Notes: generated by a model from the letters alone, not told the origin. Positions 1 through 11,309 are shown, counted from the stretch's first letter. The stretch is DNA of 64,000 nucleotides from JAGWAJ01 sp026707615 (GCA_965207595.1 CBDBMW010000013.1:1488001-1552000), one strand, 5' to 3'. Numbers and translations: made by a program.

Positions 1-1
1 C

Positions 2-2518
2 ACGCACGGGATCCACATCGACAACTACCGGGAGATGTACCCCTACCGCGACTGGGTCATCGACGCGTTCAACGCGAACAAGCGGTTCGACACGTTCACG
101 CTGGAGCAGATCGCCGGCGATCTCCTCCCCGAGCCGACCCTCGACCAGCTCGTCGCCACCGGCTTCCAGCGCAACAACATCACGACCAACGAGGGCGGGG
201 TCGTCCCCGAGGAGTACGAGGTCATCTACGCCAAGGACCGGGCGGAGACGATCGGCGGCGTCTACCTCGGCCTGACCGTCGGCTGCGCGACCTGTCACGA
301 CCACAAGTTCGACCCGATCGCCCAGAGCGAGTTCTACGCCCTGACCGCCTTCTTCCGGAACACGACGCAGTACGTGATGGACGGCAACGTCTCCGATCCG
401 CCGCCCATCCTCGTCGTTCCCGAGGAGTCGGAGCGCGCCCTGTGGTCCGAGCTTCGCGCGGAGGCGGCGGAGACCGAGGCGGGAATCGCGCGCCGCGCCG
501 CCGCCGTCGACGCGGCGTTCACCGAATGGCTCGCGACCGGCGCCTATCGGGCCCTGCGGTCGCCGCTCGATCGCGCGTCGGAGTGGATGCGCCTCGACCT
601 CGACGTCCCCGCCGGACCGGTCTTCCGCATGGACGGGGAGCCCCGGCCGGTCACCCTCGAAGGGGATGCGCGCATCGGCGCCGGGCCGCACGGCCTGCCG
701 GCGCTCACGTTCGGACCGGAAGCCGCCGCGCGCCTGCCGTCGCTCCCGCTGGACGCCGACACCCCGTTCTCGCTCGCCCTCTGGGTCTACCAGCCCGAGG
801 CGGAGGGGAACTTCGTGGTCGCCGGCCAGGACGACCCCGACGACGGGTCGCGCGGCTGGGCGCTGACGCTCGGGTCGCGGCAGCTCTCGTTCCGCATGAC
901 CGGCGACGAGCATCCCGACGAGCCCGGCCGGCCGTCGCCGCGCATCGCGCCGAGCAACCTGCGGCGGATGCCCCCCGGCGAGTGGACCCACGTCGTGATC
1001 ACGCACGACGGGTCGGGGGAGCGGGCAGGGCTGAACGTCTTCCGCGACGGGGACGTCGTCGAGGCATCCGGCAGCGAGTTCTTCACCAAGGTCCTCGGGA
1101 GCATGCGTACCGAGCGACCCTTGCTGCTCGGACGCAGTGCGACCCGCGACCAGGAGGGGCCCGACGAGCCGGAGATGCGCTACTTCGACGGCGGCGGCAT
1201 CGCCGACCTGCGCATCTTCAACCGCGCGCTGACGGTGCAGGAGGCGCGCGTCGTGTCCCTGTGGCCGGCGCTCGAGCGGGCGCGCGGCCGGCTTCTCCAT
1301 GCCCTGGACGACACGGAGCGCGAGGCGCTGCGCGTCTACTTCCTGGGCGTCGAGGATGCCGCCTACCGGCGTCTGCTCGCCCGCAGCCAGACGATCGAGC
1401 GGGAGTGGCGCGAGATGCGGCGGCGGGGCGGCATCACCCACGTCATGCACGAGCGTCCCGACAGCGAGCCGGAGGCGCACGTCCTGGACCGCGGGATGTA
1501 CGACCAGCCGCGCGAGCGCGTCGCGGCCGGGGTGCCGGCGGCGCTTCCGCCGATGGCCGCGTCGCTGCCGCGGAACCGCCTCGGCCTGGCCCGCTGGCTG
1601 GTCGACGACACCAACCCGCTGACCAGCCGGGTGACGGTGAACCGCTTCTGGCAGCAGGTGTTCGGCACGGGGCTCGTGGCGACGAGCGAGGACTTCGGGG
1701 CGCAGGGCGAGTTGCCCAGCCATCCCGAGCTCCTCGACTGGCTGGCGTCGGAGTTCCGCGCGTCGGGCTGGGACGTGAAGCGCTTCTTCCGCATGCTCGT
1801 CACGTCCGCGACATACCGGCAGTCCGCGGCCGCGACGCCCGAGAAGCTGGAGCGCGACCCGGAGAACCGCCTGCTCTCGCGCGGCCCCCGGTTCCGGATG
1901 GATGCCGAGATGGTGCGCGACTACGCGCTCGCCGCCAGCGGCCTGCTGGTGCGCGCCGTGGGCGGCCCCAGCGTCCGGCCCTACCAGCCGGAAGGCGTCT
2001 GGTCGACGGTGGCGATGCCGCAGAGCAACACGCGACTCTACCGGCAGGACGAGGGCGATGCCCTGTACCGGCGCAGCCTCTACACGTTCTGGAAGCGCTC
2101 GGCGCCGCCGCCCTCGATGGAGATCTTCAACGCCCCGACGCGCGAGCACTTCACGGTCCGGCGCGAGCGGACGAACACGCCGCTCCAGGCGCTGGTCGTG
2201 ATGAACGACCCGCAGTTCGTCGAGGCCTCGCGCCACCTCGCGCAGCGCGCCCTGCGCGAGGTGGGCGGTTTCGACGCGCGGCTCGACTTCGTGACGACGC
2301 GGCTCGTGGCGCGATCGTTCGATGACGCCGAGCGCGCGGTGGCCAGACGAACCTACGACCGCCTGCTCGATGCCTACGAGGCCGACGCCGAGGCGTCCCG
2401 TGAGCTCCTCGAGGTGGGGGAGTCGGGGCCCGACGAGACGCTGCCGGCGGCAGAATCCGCCGCCTGGACGATGCTGGTCAACCAAGTGCTGAACCTGGAC
2501 GAGGCGCTGAACAAGTAG
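2..2518 (+). CDS. PSD1-type protein (DUF1549/LamG/DUF1553), 5' partial
   Basis: The frame is already open at the first bases, so the N-terminus (in this family usually a signal peptide, a cytochrome c-like domain and the start of DUF1549) lies outside the window. The visible 838 residues hold the end of DUF1549 with a haem-like CATCH motif (about residues 95-99), a LamG/concanavalin-like sandwich (about 240-410) and DUF1553 (about 530-790, with RFWQQVFG and NTPLQALVVMNDPQF). Such proteins are exported, common in Planctomycetes and Acidobacteria, and normally encoded next to a DUF1501 protein. Here that partner starts at 6244, beyond inserted DNA. Biochemical function is unknown; a role in polysaccharide breakdown has been proposed for the family. 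Confidence 0.9.
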   Translation, partial: THGIHIDNYREMYPYRDWVIDAFNANKRFDTFTLEQIAGDLLPEPTLDQLVATGFQRNNITTNEGGVVPEEYEVIYAKDRAETIGGVYLGLTVGCATCHDHKFDPIAQSEFYALTAFFRNTTQYVMDGNVSDPPPILVVPEESERALWSELRAEAAETEAGIARRAAAVDAAFTEWLATGAYRALRSPLDRASEWMRLDLDVPAGPVFRMDGEPRPVTLEGDARIGAGPHGLPALTFGPEAAARLPSLPLDADTPFSLALWVYQPEAEGNFVVAGQDDPDDGSRGWALTLGSRQLSFRMTGDEHPDEPGRPSPRIAPSNLRRMPPGEWTHVVITHDGSGERAGLNVFRDGDVVEASGSEFFTKVLGSMRTERPLLLGRSATRDQEGPDEPEMRYFDGGGIADLRIFNRALTVQEARVVSLWPALERARGRLLHALDDTEREALRVYFLGVEDAAYRRLLARSQTIEREWREMRRRGGITHVMHERPDSEPEAHVLDRGMYDQPRERVAAGVPAALPPMAASLPRNRLGLARWLVDDTNPLTSRVTVNRFWQQVFGTGLVATSEDFGAQGELPSHPELLDWLASEFRASGWDVKRFFRMLVTSATYRQSAAATPEKLERDPENRLLSRGPRFRMDAEMVRDYALAASGLLVRAVGGPSVRPYQPEGVWSTVAMPQSNTRLYRQDEGDALYRRSLYTFWKRSAPPPSMEIFNAPTREHFTVRRERTNTPLQALVVMNDPQFVEASRHLAQRALREVGGFDARLDFVTTRLVARSFDDAERAVARRTYDRLLDAYEADAEASRELLEVGESGPDETLPAAESAAWTMLVNQVLNLDEALNK

Positions 2519-2861
2519 TTCGCATCCAGGAGGAGCGCCAGTGGCGTCGCGCGACGTGGCGGTTCGGGATGACCGGGAGGCGCAGCACGCAGGCGCAGAA
2601 CGGCACAGGACGAGGTCGAACATCTGGAGCCATCCGGATTCATGGCGATTGCGGCCAATGTTCACGTAACTGCGACGCGTGCCGCTCTGACGTGTCGCGA
2701 ATCCAGCCACCTTGACGCGCGGTTCCGGATCTGCGACGGCCGTCGCGCGTTCGCCTCTGGCCGTGCGATATATTGAGGCTCCAAGGGGAGGATTCCGTAA
2801 TGGTCAGGCATAAGCTGGCGGTGGGGTGCGCGATTCTGCTAGCCGGGGCGGCCATGGCTAG

Positions 2862-4610
2862 CCTGGAATTCTCACCGGCGTAGCGACAAGAGGCTGCCCG
2901 TGATGGCGTAAAGTGTTGTGCCCACAATACTTCAGGCCACTCACGGAGGCAGCCCCTTGTCGACACAGTGTACGTCAACCCAGCTTGAGTTTCCCGAGGT
3001 CGGTCGCCGCCGGCTGGTCGCCAGCTTTGACGGCGGAACGATCACATCCAACGCCGGGGCGTTGCTGCTGCGTGCGGTGGAGAAGTGCACCGACGTCTGC
3101 CGGCGCGCGTCGCAGTGCTTCCAGGACTATCGGGACCCGGACTTGGTCGAACACTCGGTCGAGGACCTGGTGACCCAGCGCGTGATGGCGGTGGCGTTGG
3201 GCTACGAAGATCTGAACGACCATGACACGCTGCGTCGCGACCCGCTGGTGGCAGCGGCGGTGGGGAAGGCGGACCCGACGGGCGAGAAGCGGGTGCGGCC
3301 GTCGGACCGCGGGGCGGCGCTGGCGGGAAAGAGCACGCTGAACCGGCTGGAACTGGTCGGGTCGAAGGGGGCCGAGGCGGACCGGTACAAGAAGGTGACC
3401 TATGACGAAGTGGCGCTCGACGCCCTGCTGGTGGAGGTGTTCGTCGAGTCGCAACCGACCCCGCCGACGCGCATCGTGCTGGATGTCGATGCGACGGACG
3501 ACCCGCTGCACGGCCGGCAGGAAGGGCGGTTCTTCCACGGGTACTACCGGCACTACTGCTATCTGCCTCTGTATATCTTCTGTGGAGCGCATGTGCTCTG
3601 CGCGCGGTTGCGGCCCTCGAACATCGACGGGGCGGCCGGCGCGGTGGACGAGTTGGCGCGGATTGTGGAGCGGGTGCGGCAGGCCTGGCCGTCGGTCTCG
3701 GTCGTGGTGCGGGGAGACTCGGGCTTCTGCCGAGACGAGTTGCTGAACTGGTGTGAAGAACAGGCGGTGGAGTACGTCATCGGCTTGGCGAAGAACGACC
3801 GGTTGACGAAACAGATCGCGCCCGAGCTGGCGCAGGCCGAGGCGCAGTGCCAGGAAACCGGGGTCGCGGCACGGGTATTCGCGGACTTCCGCTATCGCAC
3901 GCGCGAGAGCTGGAGCCGGGAGCGCCGGGTGGTCGGCAAGGCGGAACATCTGCCCGCGGGCGCCAATCCACGCTTCGTGGTGACGTCCTTGCCGCCGGCG
4001 ACCCTGGGGGCGCAGGCGCTGTACGAGGGTCTCTATTGTGCCCGCGGGGACATGGAGAACCGCATCAAGGAACAACAACTGGCGCTGTTTGCGGACCGGA
4101 CGAGCAGTGCGACGCTGCGCGCCAACCAACTGCGCCTGTATTGGGCCACGTTGGCCTACGTCCTGTTGCAGCAACTCCGCGACCGGGGGCTCGCTGGTAC
4201 CCGGCTCGCCCGCGCCCAATGCGACACCCTACGGCTACGGCTGCTCAAGATCGGCGCCCGTGTCCGCGTCACCGCGCGCCGCATCTGGGTGGCGCTGTCC
4301 GAGCTGACCCCCGACGCCGACCTGTTCATCGCGGCCGCGCAGCGTTTGCGCGCAACGTCCGGCCCCGCCTGACGATCGATCGACCAGGCGGCGGCAGACC
4401 GTTCGCGGCTACACGGGGGCACCGGGTCCTTTCGGGCGTCGTGTGCTCACCCGACCGATTCTGGCGCCGCCCGCACGTCGTCGCCCGTGTCCAGACCAGC
4501 ATTGGCGCCTGAGCTGGACCGTCCAGAACCCCAACGCGACGCCTCATGCCCGATCCGGCTCGTAGCGGTCGCCGTCGTCGCGGATCTCGAAGAGCTGTGA
4601 GAAATCCGGG
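2862..4610 (+). mobile_element. IS1380-family insertion sequence (1749 bp)
   Basis: The ends are inverted repeats: left CCTGGAATTCTCAC (from 2862) and right, read on the opposite strand from 4610, CCCGGATTTCTCAC, matching at 12 of 14 positions. The element is flanked by the 4-bp direct repeat CTAG at 2858-2861 and 4611-4614, a target duplication of the size expected for IS1380. It holds one transposase gene. The 238 bp between the transposase stop and the right end show no further gene. Confidence 0.9.
2918..4372 (+). CDS. IS1380-family DDE transposase
   Basis: A 484-residue DDE transposase that catalyses cut-and-paste movement of its element. The family pattern is complete: VLDVDATDDPLHG carries the first acidic residues, VRGDSGFCRDELLNWCEEQ the second, and DMENRIKEQQLAL the glutamate region. 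GTG at 2918 gives the longest product; TTG at 2957 would start just before the conserved LEFPEVGRRRLVASFDGG region and is a reasonable alternative. No frameshift or internal stop is present, so the element may be active. Confidence 0.93.
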   Translation: MPTILQATHGGSPLSTQCTSTQLEFPEVGRRRLVASFDGGTITSNAGALLLRAVEKCTDVCRRASQCFQDYRDPDLVEHSVEDLVTQRVMAVALGYEDLNDHDTLRRDPLVAAAVGKADPTGEKRVRPSDRGAALAGKSTLNRLELVGSKGAEADRYKKVTYDEVALDALLVEVFVESQPTPPTRIVLDVDATDDPLHGRQEGRFFHGYYRHYCYLPLYIFCGAHVLCARLRPSNIDGAAGAVDELARIVERVRQAWPSVSVVVRGDSGFCRDELLNWCEEQAVEYVIGLAKNDRLTKQIAPELAQAEAQCQETGVAARVFADFRYRTRESWSRERRVVGKAEHLPAGANPRFVVTSLPPATLGAQALYEGLYCARGDMENRIKEQQLALFADRTSSATLRANQLRLYWATLAYVLLQQLRDRGLAGTRLARAQCDTLRLRLLKIGARVRVTARRIWVALSELTPDADLFIAAAQRLRATSGPA

Positions 4611-4966
4611 CTAGCGCCCAGTCCGTCGAGGAGAAGTCCAAGTGCGGCGACGAGACGCTTGTGTGGAAGCCTTGCGAGGACAGGACTGCCTGTTACGAGA
4701 CTTCGTACAAGGGGGTCGGCGGCCGCGTGTGGTTCCAGACGGACTTTTCGCCTGAACAACCGTTCTATTTCAAGCTGAATGATCGCAACTATCAGAACTG
4801 GGTGGCGTCGGCCGAGTTGGCCCGCGACGGCCTCTGCAGGCTCCTTGTCGAGATGTCCGAGAAACCTCTTGACCTGGATGCCGGGGACGAGGCGTTGCGC
4901 AAGGCACTAGGACTGCCCTAGCAGCGGCCCCTCGCCCAGTCGGATGTACAGTCCTCGCAGTTGGCA

Positions 4967-5200
4967 ATGAAGGGTCTTCGTACGCTCTCAGTCGGTGAAT
5001 GGCTGACCCTGGCAGGCATCGTCGTTGCGGCGGCCGTCGGCGGATGCGAATTCGGCTATGCGTTGGGGCAACGCAACACGCCCACTCCGAATCTGCAATG
5101 GGGTGGACCGGATGGCTGCGGGTATGGCTTCACCCGAGTACCGATAGCGAATTGGCTCGGTCCTGGGGAACCGGTGGTATGCAAGCCAGTGCCGGACTAG
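4967..5200 (+). CDS. Small single-membrane-span protein
   Basis: A 77-residue product that starts 45 bp after the stop of the interrupted secreted-protein gene, possibly its operon partner. An N-terminal stretch containing LTLAGIVVAAAVGG is hydrophobic enough for a membrane anchor or uncleaved signal. The rest is short, rich in Gly and Pro, and has three cysteines. TTG at 4961 is an alternative start. I recognise no family, and the call rests on composition and position only. Confidence 0.4.
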   Translation: MKGLRTLSVGEWLTLAGIVVAAAVGGCEFGYALGQRNTPTPNLQWGGPDGCGYGFTRVPIANWLGPGEPVVCKPVPD

Positions 5201-5499
5201 CCATCCCATAGAGGCGTCGCGCCCACGGCCCCTCAAGCCGCAAACCGACCCCCCAACGCCCGCCGCTGGCCCGGATGGGCTTTCCCGCTTCCGTGCGAGG
5301 CCGCTCTCGAGCTCGATGTCGACTCCAACGACGAGCCAGCACTCGCTCTCCTGCGGCGCCTACACCCCCGGGGAGGGAGGAGTCATCGTGACGGACGGCG
5401 AGCTGACGGTCGGGGACACGACCATCGCCGAATTCTGGCAGGATGCCGAAGGCGGTGACGTGCGGCGCGCGCAACCGACCGGCGGCGCGTGGCGGCGGC

Positions 5500-5900
5500 A
5501 CGGGCGGGGCATTCTCCCGCGTCCAACCCGTCGCGGTCGAGAACGCACAGACGTCCGAGATTGGCTGCATGGCTTTGCCGCCGTCCTCGGGCCGCTGCCG
5601 CTCTTGATGGTCTTGAGCAGCGCGATGATGTCCTGTAGGCTGGGCGTGGCCACGTTGCGCCCGCCGAAGGCGGGGAGGACATGCAGCTTCATCGTCGTAT
5701 CCCGAGAGTCGGCGGTCGCGGCCTTCCAGCCGTGGCGCTTCCCCTTCAGGAACGCCGAAAGGGCGTCGGCGAAGGGGCGGCCCGATTCGCGCGTGGCGGC
5801 TCGGAACGGGTCAACGCCCGCGCGGAGCTTCCGGCGAGGCTCAAGGGTCGACAGCCGTACGTCAGCGACGCTCACAAGCGGGAATGCCGCGAGGCCGCGA
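5500..5900 (-). pseudogene. Decayed phage-type tyrosine integrase fragment
   Basis: On the minus strand a frame from about 5900 to 5575 reads like the middle of a P4-type integrase: LVSVADVRLSTLEPRRKLRA then GVDPF (end of the N-terminal DUF4102-like domain), followed by FADALSAFLKGKRHGWK and HVLPAFGGRNV (the SAM-like core-binding domain). A second frame continues with SDVCAFSTATGWTRENAPP (5555-5502), resembling the next segment of the same domain. The catalytic domain is absent and frames shift, so it is a remnant. The rest of 5201-6243 shows no convincing gene. Confidence 0.6.
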
Positions 5901-6243
5901 CCCGCCGGCCTCCCCGAGGGAGCACGATGTGAACTCAGCGCCAGGAGCCCGAGGGCTCCACGCTCAGGCAGAGGGTTGGACCGAACCTTGCGAGGTGTGC
6001 TTGGGCCTGCGGCTTGAGGCGCGGCGCGTCCGAAGGGTTGTGGGTCGCCTTCATGATTGCGGCCTCCCCTGCACGTTTCCTGTGGCACGGCGTAGCGTCA
6101 CCAATGGTGTCACACACTGTGGGCGCTTAGAGCCTCCGCGCGAAATGCGGCGAATACAACGCGAAGCAAAACGGGCCAATGTTGGCGGAGGAAGAGTGGA
6201 GGCGTCCCGGCCTTACGGCCCCTGATGGAGCGTAGGAGGCGAG

Positions 6244-7728
<1,485 letters not shown>

Positions 7729-7842
7729 GGGCGGCGGCGCGCGTCGAGTAACATCGTCGGGTCATGATGTGCCCGCACTCGAGCGGGTGACGACGGTACG
7801 CGAGTCAGCCCCATCCGGGCAGCCGGTTGGAGGGAGGTCGAG

Positions 7843-8874
7843 ATGCAGCATCGGGGAGTTGTCGCGTTGGTGGCGGCGGTCGCGGTCGCCGCGCTGCTGG
7901 CGGTTCCGGCCGTCGCGCAGGAGGCCGGGACGGCCGAGCCGCCGCGGACGTCGTGGGGAGCGCCGGACCTCGGGGGAGTGTGGGACTTCCGCACCATCAC
8001 GCCGCTCGAGCGGCCCGAGGAGCTGAGCGAGCAGGACGTGCTGACCGACGAGCAGGCGGCCGAGCGCGAGGCCCGCGCCATCGAGCAGAACGTCGACCGG
8101 CCTCCGCCCCCGGGGAGCACCGGCGGCTACAACCGGTTCTGGGTGGACACGCCGAGCTTCGTCGACAACACGCGCACGTCGCTCATCGTCGATCCGCCGG
8201 ACGGGCGGCTGCCGGCGCTGCAGCCGGGCGTGTCGCACCAGATCGGCTCCCTGGGCGAGGACCTGCAGGCCGAGCGGCCGATCCGCTACCGCGTCGGCGG
8301 GGCGGGGGTGGACGGCCCCGAGGATCGCGGCATCGCCGAGCGCTGCATCCTCGGCTTCGCCAACGGGCCGCCGCTGCTGCCGGGGGGCTACAACCAGAAC
8401 GTGCAGGTGTTCCAGACCCCCGACCACGTGGTGATCCTCAACGAGATGGTCCACGACCCGCGCATCGTCCCCCTCGACGGGCGCCCGCACCTGCCGGGCG
8501 ACCTCCGGCAGTGGAACGGCGACGCCCGGGGCTACTGGGAGGGCGACACGCTGGTCATCGAGAGCACGAACTTCAGCGACCTCGTCCCGAGCTACAACCC
8601 GACCGTCGCGTCGGCGATGGGGACGGGCGAGAACCTGCGGCTCGTCGAGCGGCTGACCCGCGTCAGCGCCGACACGCTGCTCTACGAGTACACCGTGGAC
8701 GACCCGGTGACGTTCACCCGGCCCTTCACGGTCGCGCTCCCCATGCGCTTCTCCGAGGTGCCGATGTTCGAGTACGCCTGCCACGAGGGGAACTACGGGC
8801 TGCTGAACATCCTGCGCGGCGCGCGGGAGGACGACCGGGCGGCCGCGATGGCCGAGGCGCAGGACCCGCGGTAG
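7843..8874 (+). CDS. Secreted protein, PDLxGxW paralog family, copy 1
   Basis: A 343-residue exported protein with a cleavable signal peptide ending in AVAQ. Family landmarks in order: WGAPDLGGVWDFRTITPLER, RTSLIVDPPDGRLPAL, QNVQVFQTPDHVVILNEMVHD, PLDGRPH, RQWNGDARGYWEGDTLVIE, LRLVERLTR and a C-terminal EYACHEGNYG. Four homologs lie in this window (11310, 13966, 54158, 59394). Biochemical function is unknown to me; the conserved His, Cys and Trp positions might bind a ligand or metal, which is speculation. The start has a strong GGAGGGAGG site, and a 16-bp-arm hairpin follows. Confidence 0.88.
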   Translation: MQHRGVVALVAAVAVAALLAVPAVAQEAGTAEPPRTSWGAPDLGGVWDFRTITPLERPEELSEQDVLTDEQAAEREARAIEQNVDRPPPPGSTGGYNRFWVDTPSFVDNTRTSLIVDPPDGRLPALQPGVSHQIGSLGEDLQAERPIRYRVGGAGVDGPEDRGIAERCILGFANGPPLLPGGYNQNVQVFQTPDHVVILNEMVHDPRIVPLDGRPHLPGDLRQWNGDARGYWEGDTLVIESTNFSDLVPSYNPTVASAMGTGENLRLVERLTRVSADTLLYEYTVDDPVTFTRPFTVALPMRFSEVPMFEYACHEGNYGLLNILRGAREDDRAAAMAEAQDPR

Positions 8875-8906
8875 GGAACGCGCAGCGGGCACGCGCATCA
8901 GGGAAC

Positions 8907-8948
8907 GACCCCGCGGCGGCGCTCTCTGGAGGGCGCCGCCGCGGGGTC
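8907..8948 (+). terminator. Perfect 16-bp-arm hairpin, probable terminator
   Basis: Arms 8907-8922 and 8933-8948 (GACCCCGCGGCGGCGC and its exact complement) enclose a 10-nt loop, 32 bp after the stop of the upstream gene. There is no T-run, so if it terminates transcription it does so by structure alone or with Rho. Confidence 0.6.
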
Positions 8949-9007
8949 GACGAGCCATCGAGAGAAGAGGCAGGAGAGCGGCGCGCACGCGCGTCGGGGA
9001 GATTCCC

Positions 9008-11119
9008 ATGGACGGACGGAGCAGAGTGGGCAGCGGACGCGTGGCGGCCGCCGCGGCGATCGCAGTCGCGATGGCGATCGGCGCCGGCGCGATCGGCGGC
9101 GTGGGCAGGGCGCAGGGCGGCGGGGTCGAGATCGACGCGGACGACATCGGCGGCGTCGTCACCAGCGCCAGCGGTCCCGAGGCCGGCGTCTGGGTCATCG
9201 CGGAGACGACGGACCTGCCGACGCGCTTCATCCGCATCGTGGCGACCGACGACGAAGGCCGCTACGTGGTTCCCGACCTGCCGGACGCGACCTACGAGGT
9301 CTTCGTGCGCGGCTACGGCCTGGTCGACTCGGCGCGCGTCGAGGCGACGCCGGGCCAGGCGCTCGATCTCGAGGCCGTCGTGGCCCCCGACGCACTGGCC
9401 GCGGCGGAGGTCTATCCGGCCGCCTGGTGGCTCTCCATGATGGAGCTGCCGGAAGGGGAGCTCTCGCAGCAGGAGCTCGGGAGCGCCGTCACCGGGTGCC
9501 TCAACTGCCACCAGATCGGCAATGAGGCGACCCGTGCCATCCCGGCGTCCATCCTCGATGCCGTCGACTCGCACGTCGAGGCGTGGGACCAGCGCGTTGC
9601 GATGGGGCCGATGGGCTCGGCGATGAACGGTATGTTCCGCCGCCTCGGGGAGCAACGGACGATGTTCGCTGCCTGGAGTGATCGCATCGCGGCCGGCGAG
9701 GCGCCGACCCAGACGCCGCCGCGGCCGCGGGGGGCGGAGCGCAGCGTCGTCGTGACGCTGTGGGACTGGGGCACGGAGTACGACGGGCGGACCGACAGCA
9801 CGCCGTCCGACGTGCGCGACGGCACGGTCAACGCCAACGGCCTCGTCTACGGGGTCGTGCAGCCGAGCGACATCCTGGCCGTCATCGATCCCGTCGAGCA
9901 CCGGGCCAGCACCATTCCGATCCCCTCGGACGGGCCGCGCATCCAGACCGACACGCCCACCTCGCCCTACTACGGCGACGACCCGATCTGGGCGCGCTCG
10001 TCCGACCCGCGGAGCGTGGCCATGGACGGGGAGGGGCGCGTGTGGCTCACCGGCCGCATCCGGGGTCCGGACGAGCAGCCGTCGTTCTGCACGGACGCGG
10101 CCAACGCCTTCGCGGCCTACTTCCCGCTCGAGGTCGGCACCCGGCAGGTGTTCGTCTACGACCCGGAGACGGAGGAATTCAGCGAGATCGACACCTGCTA
10201 CTCGTCCGATCACAACCAGCTCGGCCACGACGAGCGCTTCTACTACGGGTTCCGCGACGGCGTCGGCTGGGTCGACACCGAGCTCTGGGACGAGACCGGC
10301 GACGCCGAGGCTTCCCAGGGCTGGTGCCCCACCGTCATCGACACGAACGGCGACGGCGTCATCACGCCCGGCTGGACCGAGCCCGACGAGCCGGTGGACC
10401 CGACGCGCGACCACCGCGTGGCCTACGGGTGCTACTCGCCGGCCGTGAACGCCGCCGACGGCAGCGTCTGGTGCTCCGACAACGGGCGGGACGACAACAC
10501 GCTGGTGCGGCTGGAGCTGGGCGACAACCCGCCGCAGTCGTGCATCGCCGAGGTCTACATGCCGCCGCCGACGATCGTCGACCCGCCGCCCTACGGCAGC
10601 GGGGGCCTGCACCTGACGCGGGACGGCATCGCCTGGCAGGACTGGCGGGGGAGCGGCCACTTCGCTTCGTTCGATCGCAGCGTCTGCGAGGTGACGAACG
10701 GGCCGACGGCGACGGGGCAGAGCTGCCCCGAGGGCTGGACCTTCCATCGCATGGACAAGCCCACCTTCTCGAACGCCGAGATGCCGATCAACTCGGACGA
10801 GAGCTACCTGACGCAGATCGATCACCACGACGTCCTCGGCTTCGGCGCGGAGACGCCCGTCTACGGGGTGGTCAACACCGACTCGCTGGAGGTGTTCGTG
10901 CCTTCGACCGGCGAGTTCGTGACGCTGCGCATCCCGTATCCGATGGGCTTCTTCTCGCGCTCGTCGGTGGGGCGGATCGACGATCCGACGACCGGCTGGA
11001 AGGGCAAGGGGCTCTGGTCGAGCTACTCGAACTACGCGGCGTGGCACCTCGAGGGCGGCCCCGGCACGTTGCAGAAGGCGGTCAAGTTCCAGGTGCGGCC
11101 GCACCCGCTCGCGAAGTGA
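9008..11119 (+). CDS. Exported CnaB-like / CxxCH / beta-propeller fusion protein
   Basis: A 703-residue protein with a signal peptide ending near GRAQG. Residues about 45-125 form a carboxypeptidase-regulatory/CnaB-like beta-sandwich (DDEGRYVVPDLPDATYEV). A single c-type haem motif CLNCH follows at 164-168, and the rest has repeated segments typical of an NHL or streptogramin-lyase-like propeller (RSVAMDGEGRVWLTGR, SPAVNAADGSVWCSDN). This suggests a periplasmic redox or binding protein acting with the neighbouring PDLxGxW proteins and PQQ enzymes. The substrate is unknown. The start is preceded by GGGGAGATT. Confidence 0.82.
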   Translation: MDGRSRVGSGRVAAAAAIAVAMAIGAGAIGGVGRAQGGGVEIDADDIGGVVTSASGPEAGVWVIAETTDLPTRFIRIVATDDEGRYVVPDLPDATYEVFVRGYGLVDSARVEATPGQALDLEAVVAPDALAAAEVYPAAWWLSMMELPEGELSQQELGSAVTGCLNCHQIGNEATRAIPASILDAVDSHVEAWDQRVAMGPMGSAMNGMFRRLGEQRTMFAAWSDRIAAGEAPTQTPPRPRGAERSVVVTLWDWGTEYDGRTDSTPSDVRDGTVNANGLVYGVVQPSDILAVIDPVEHRASTIPIPSDGPRIQTDTPTSPYYGDDPIWARSSDPRSVAMDGEGRVWLTGRIRGPDEQPSFCTDAANAFAAYFPLEVGTRQVFVYDPETEEFSEIDTCYSSDHNQLGHDERFYYGFRDGVGWVDTELWDETGDAEASQGWCPTVIDTNGDGVITPGWTEPDEPVDPTRDHRVAYGCYSPAVNAADGSVWCSDNGRDDNTLVRLELGDNPPQSCIAEVYMPPPTIVDPPPYGSGGLHLTRDGIAWQDWRGSGHFASFDRSVCEVTNGPTATGQSCPEGWTFHRMDKPTFSNAEMPINSDESYLTQIDHHDVLGFGAETPVYGVVNTDSLEVFVPSTGEFVTLRIPYPMGFFSRSSVGRIDDPTTGWKGKGLWSSYSNYAAWHLEGGPGTLQKAVKFQVRPHPLAK

Positions 11120-11309
11120 CGGCGGCGGGGGGACAGGCCGGCAAGTGCGGGGGCGGCGACCGCCCGCCCGGCCGACGTTCCGGCGCGGCCGGTCGCCCCG
11201 GCCGTTGGCCCGGTTTGCGGCGGGTGCCCGGGGCGCGCCCGCGTGACGTGCGGGCGCCAGGGCGGTTGCCGCGGCCAAGCGGACACTGACACCAAGCAGG
11301 GAGCGAGCG

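Larger units (their letters stand above)
2800..4921 (+). pseudogene. Small secreted-protein gene interrupted by an IS1380-type element
   Basis: ATG at 2800 follows a good ribosome site (AAGGGGAGGA, 2783-2792) and encodes a signal peptide ending in an AMASAQS-like cleavage region. The insertion falls after nt 2861, 62 nt into the gene. Removing 2862-4614 (the IS plus one CTAG copy) restores one uninterrupted 122-codon frame, 2800-2861 joined to 4615-4921. The mature part has four cysteines and no domain I recognise. The 281 bp before it (2519-2799) hold only the presumed promoter. As it stands the upstream half would stop at 2883 after 27 codons, so the gene is presumably inactive. The exact reconstruction suggests a recent insertion. 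Confidence 0.85.

Noticed and set aside
5316..6017. Plus-strand frame of 233 codons
   Set aside because: It lies opposite the integrase remnant, whose minus-strand reading shows real family motifs; the plus-strand product is low-complexity and basic.
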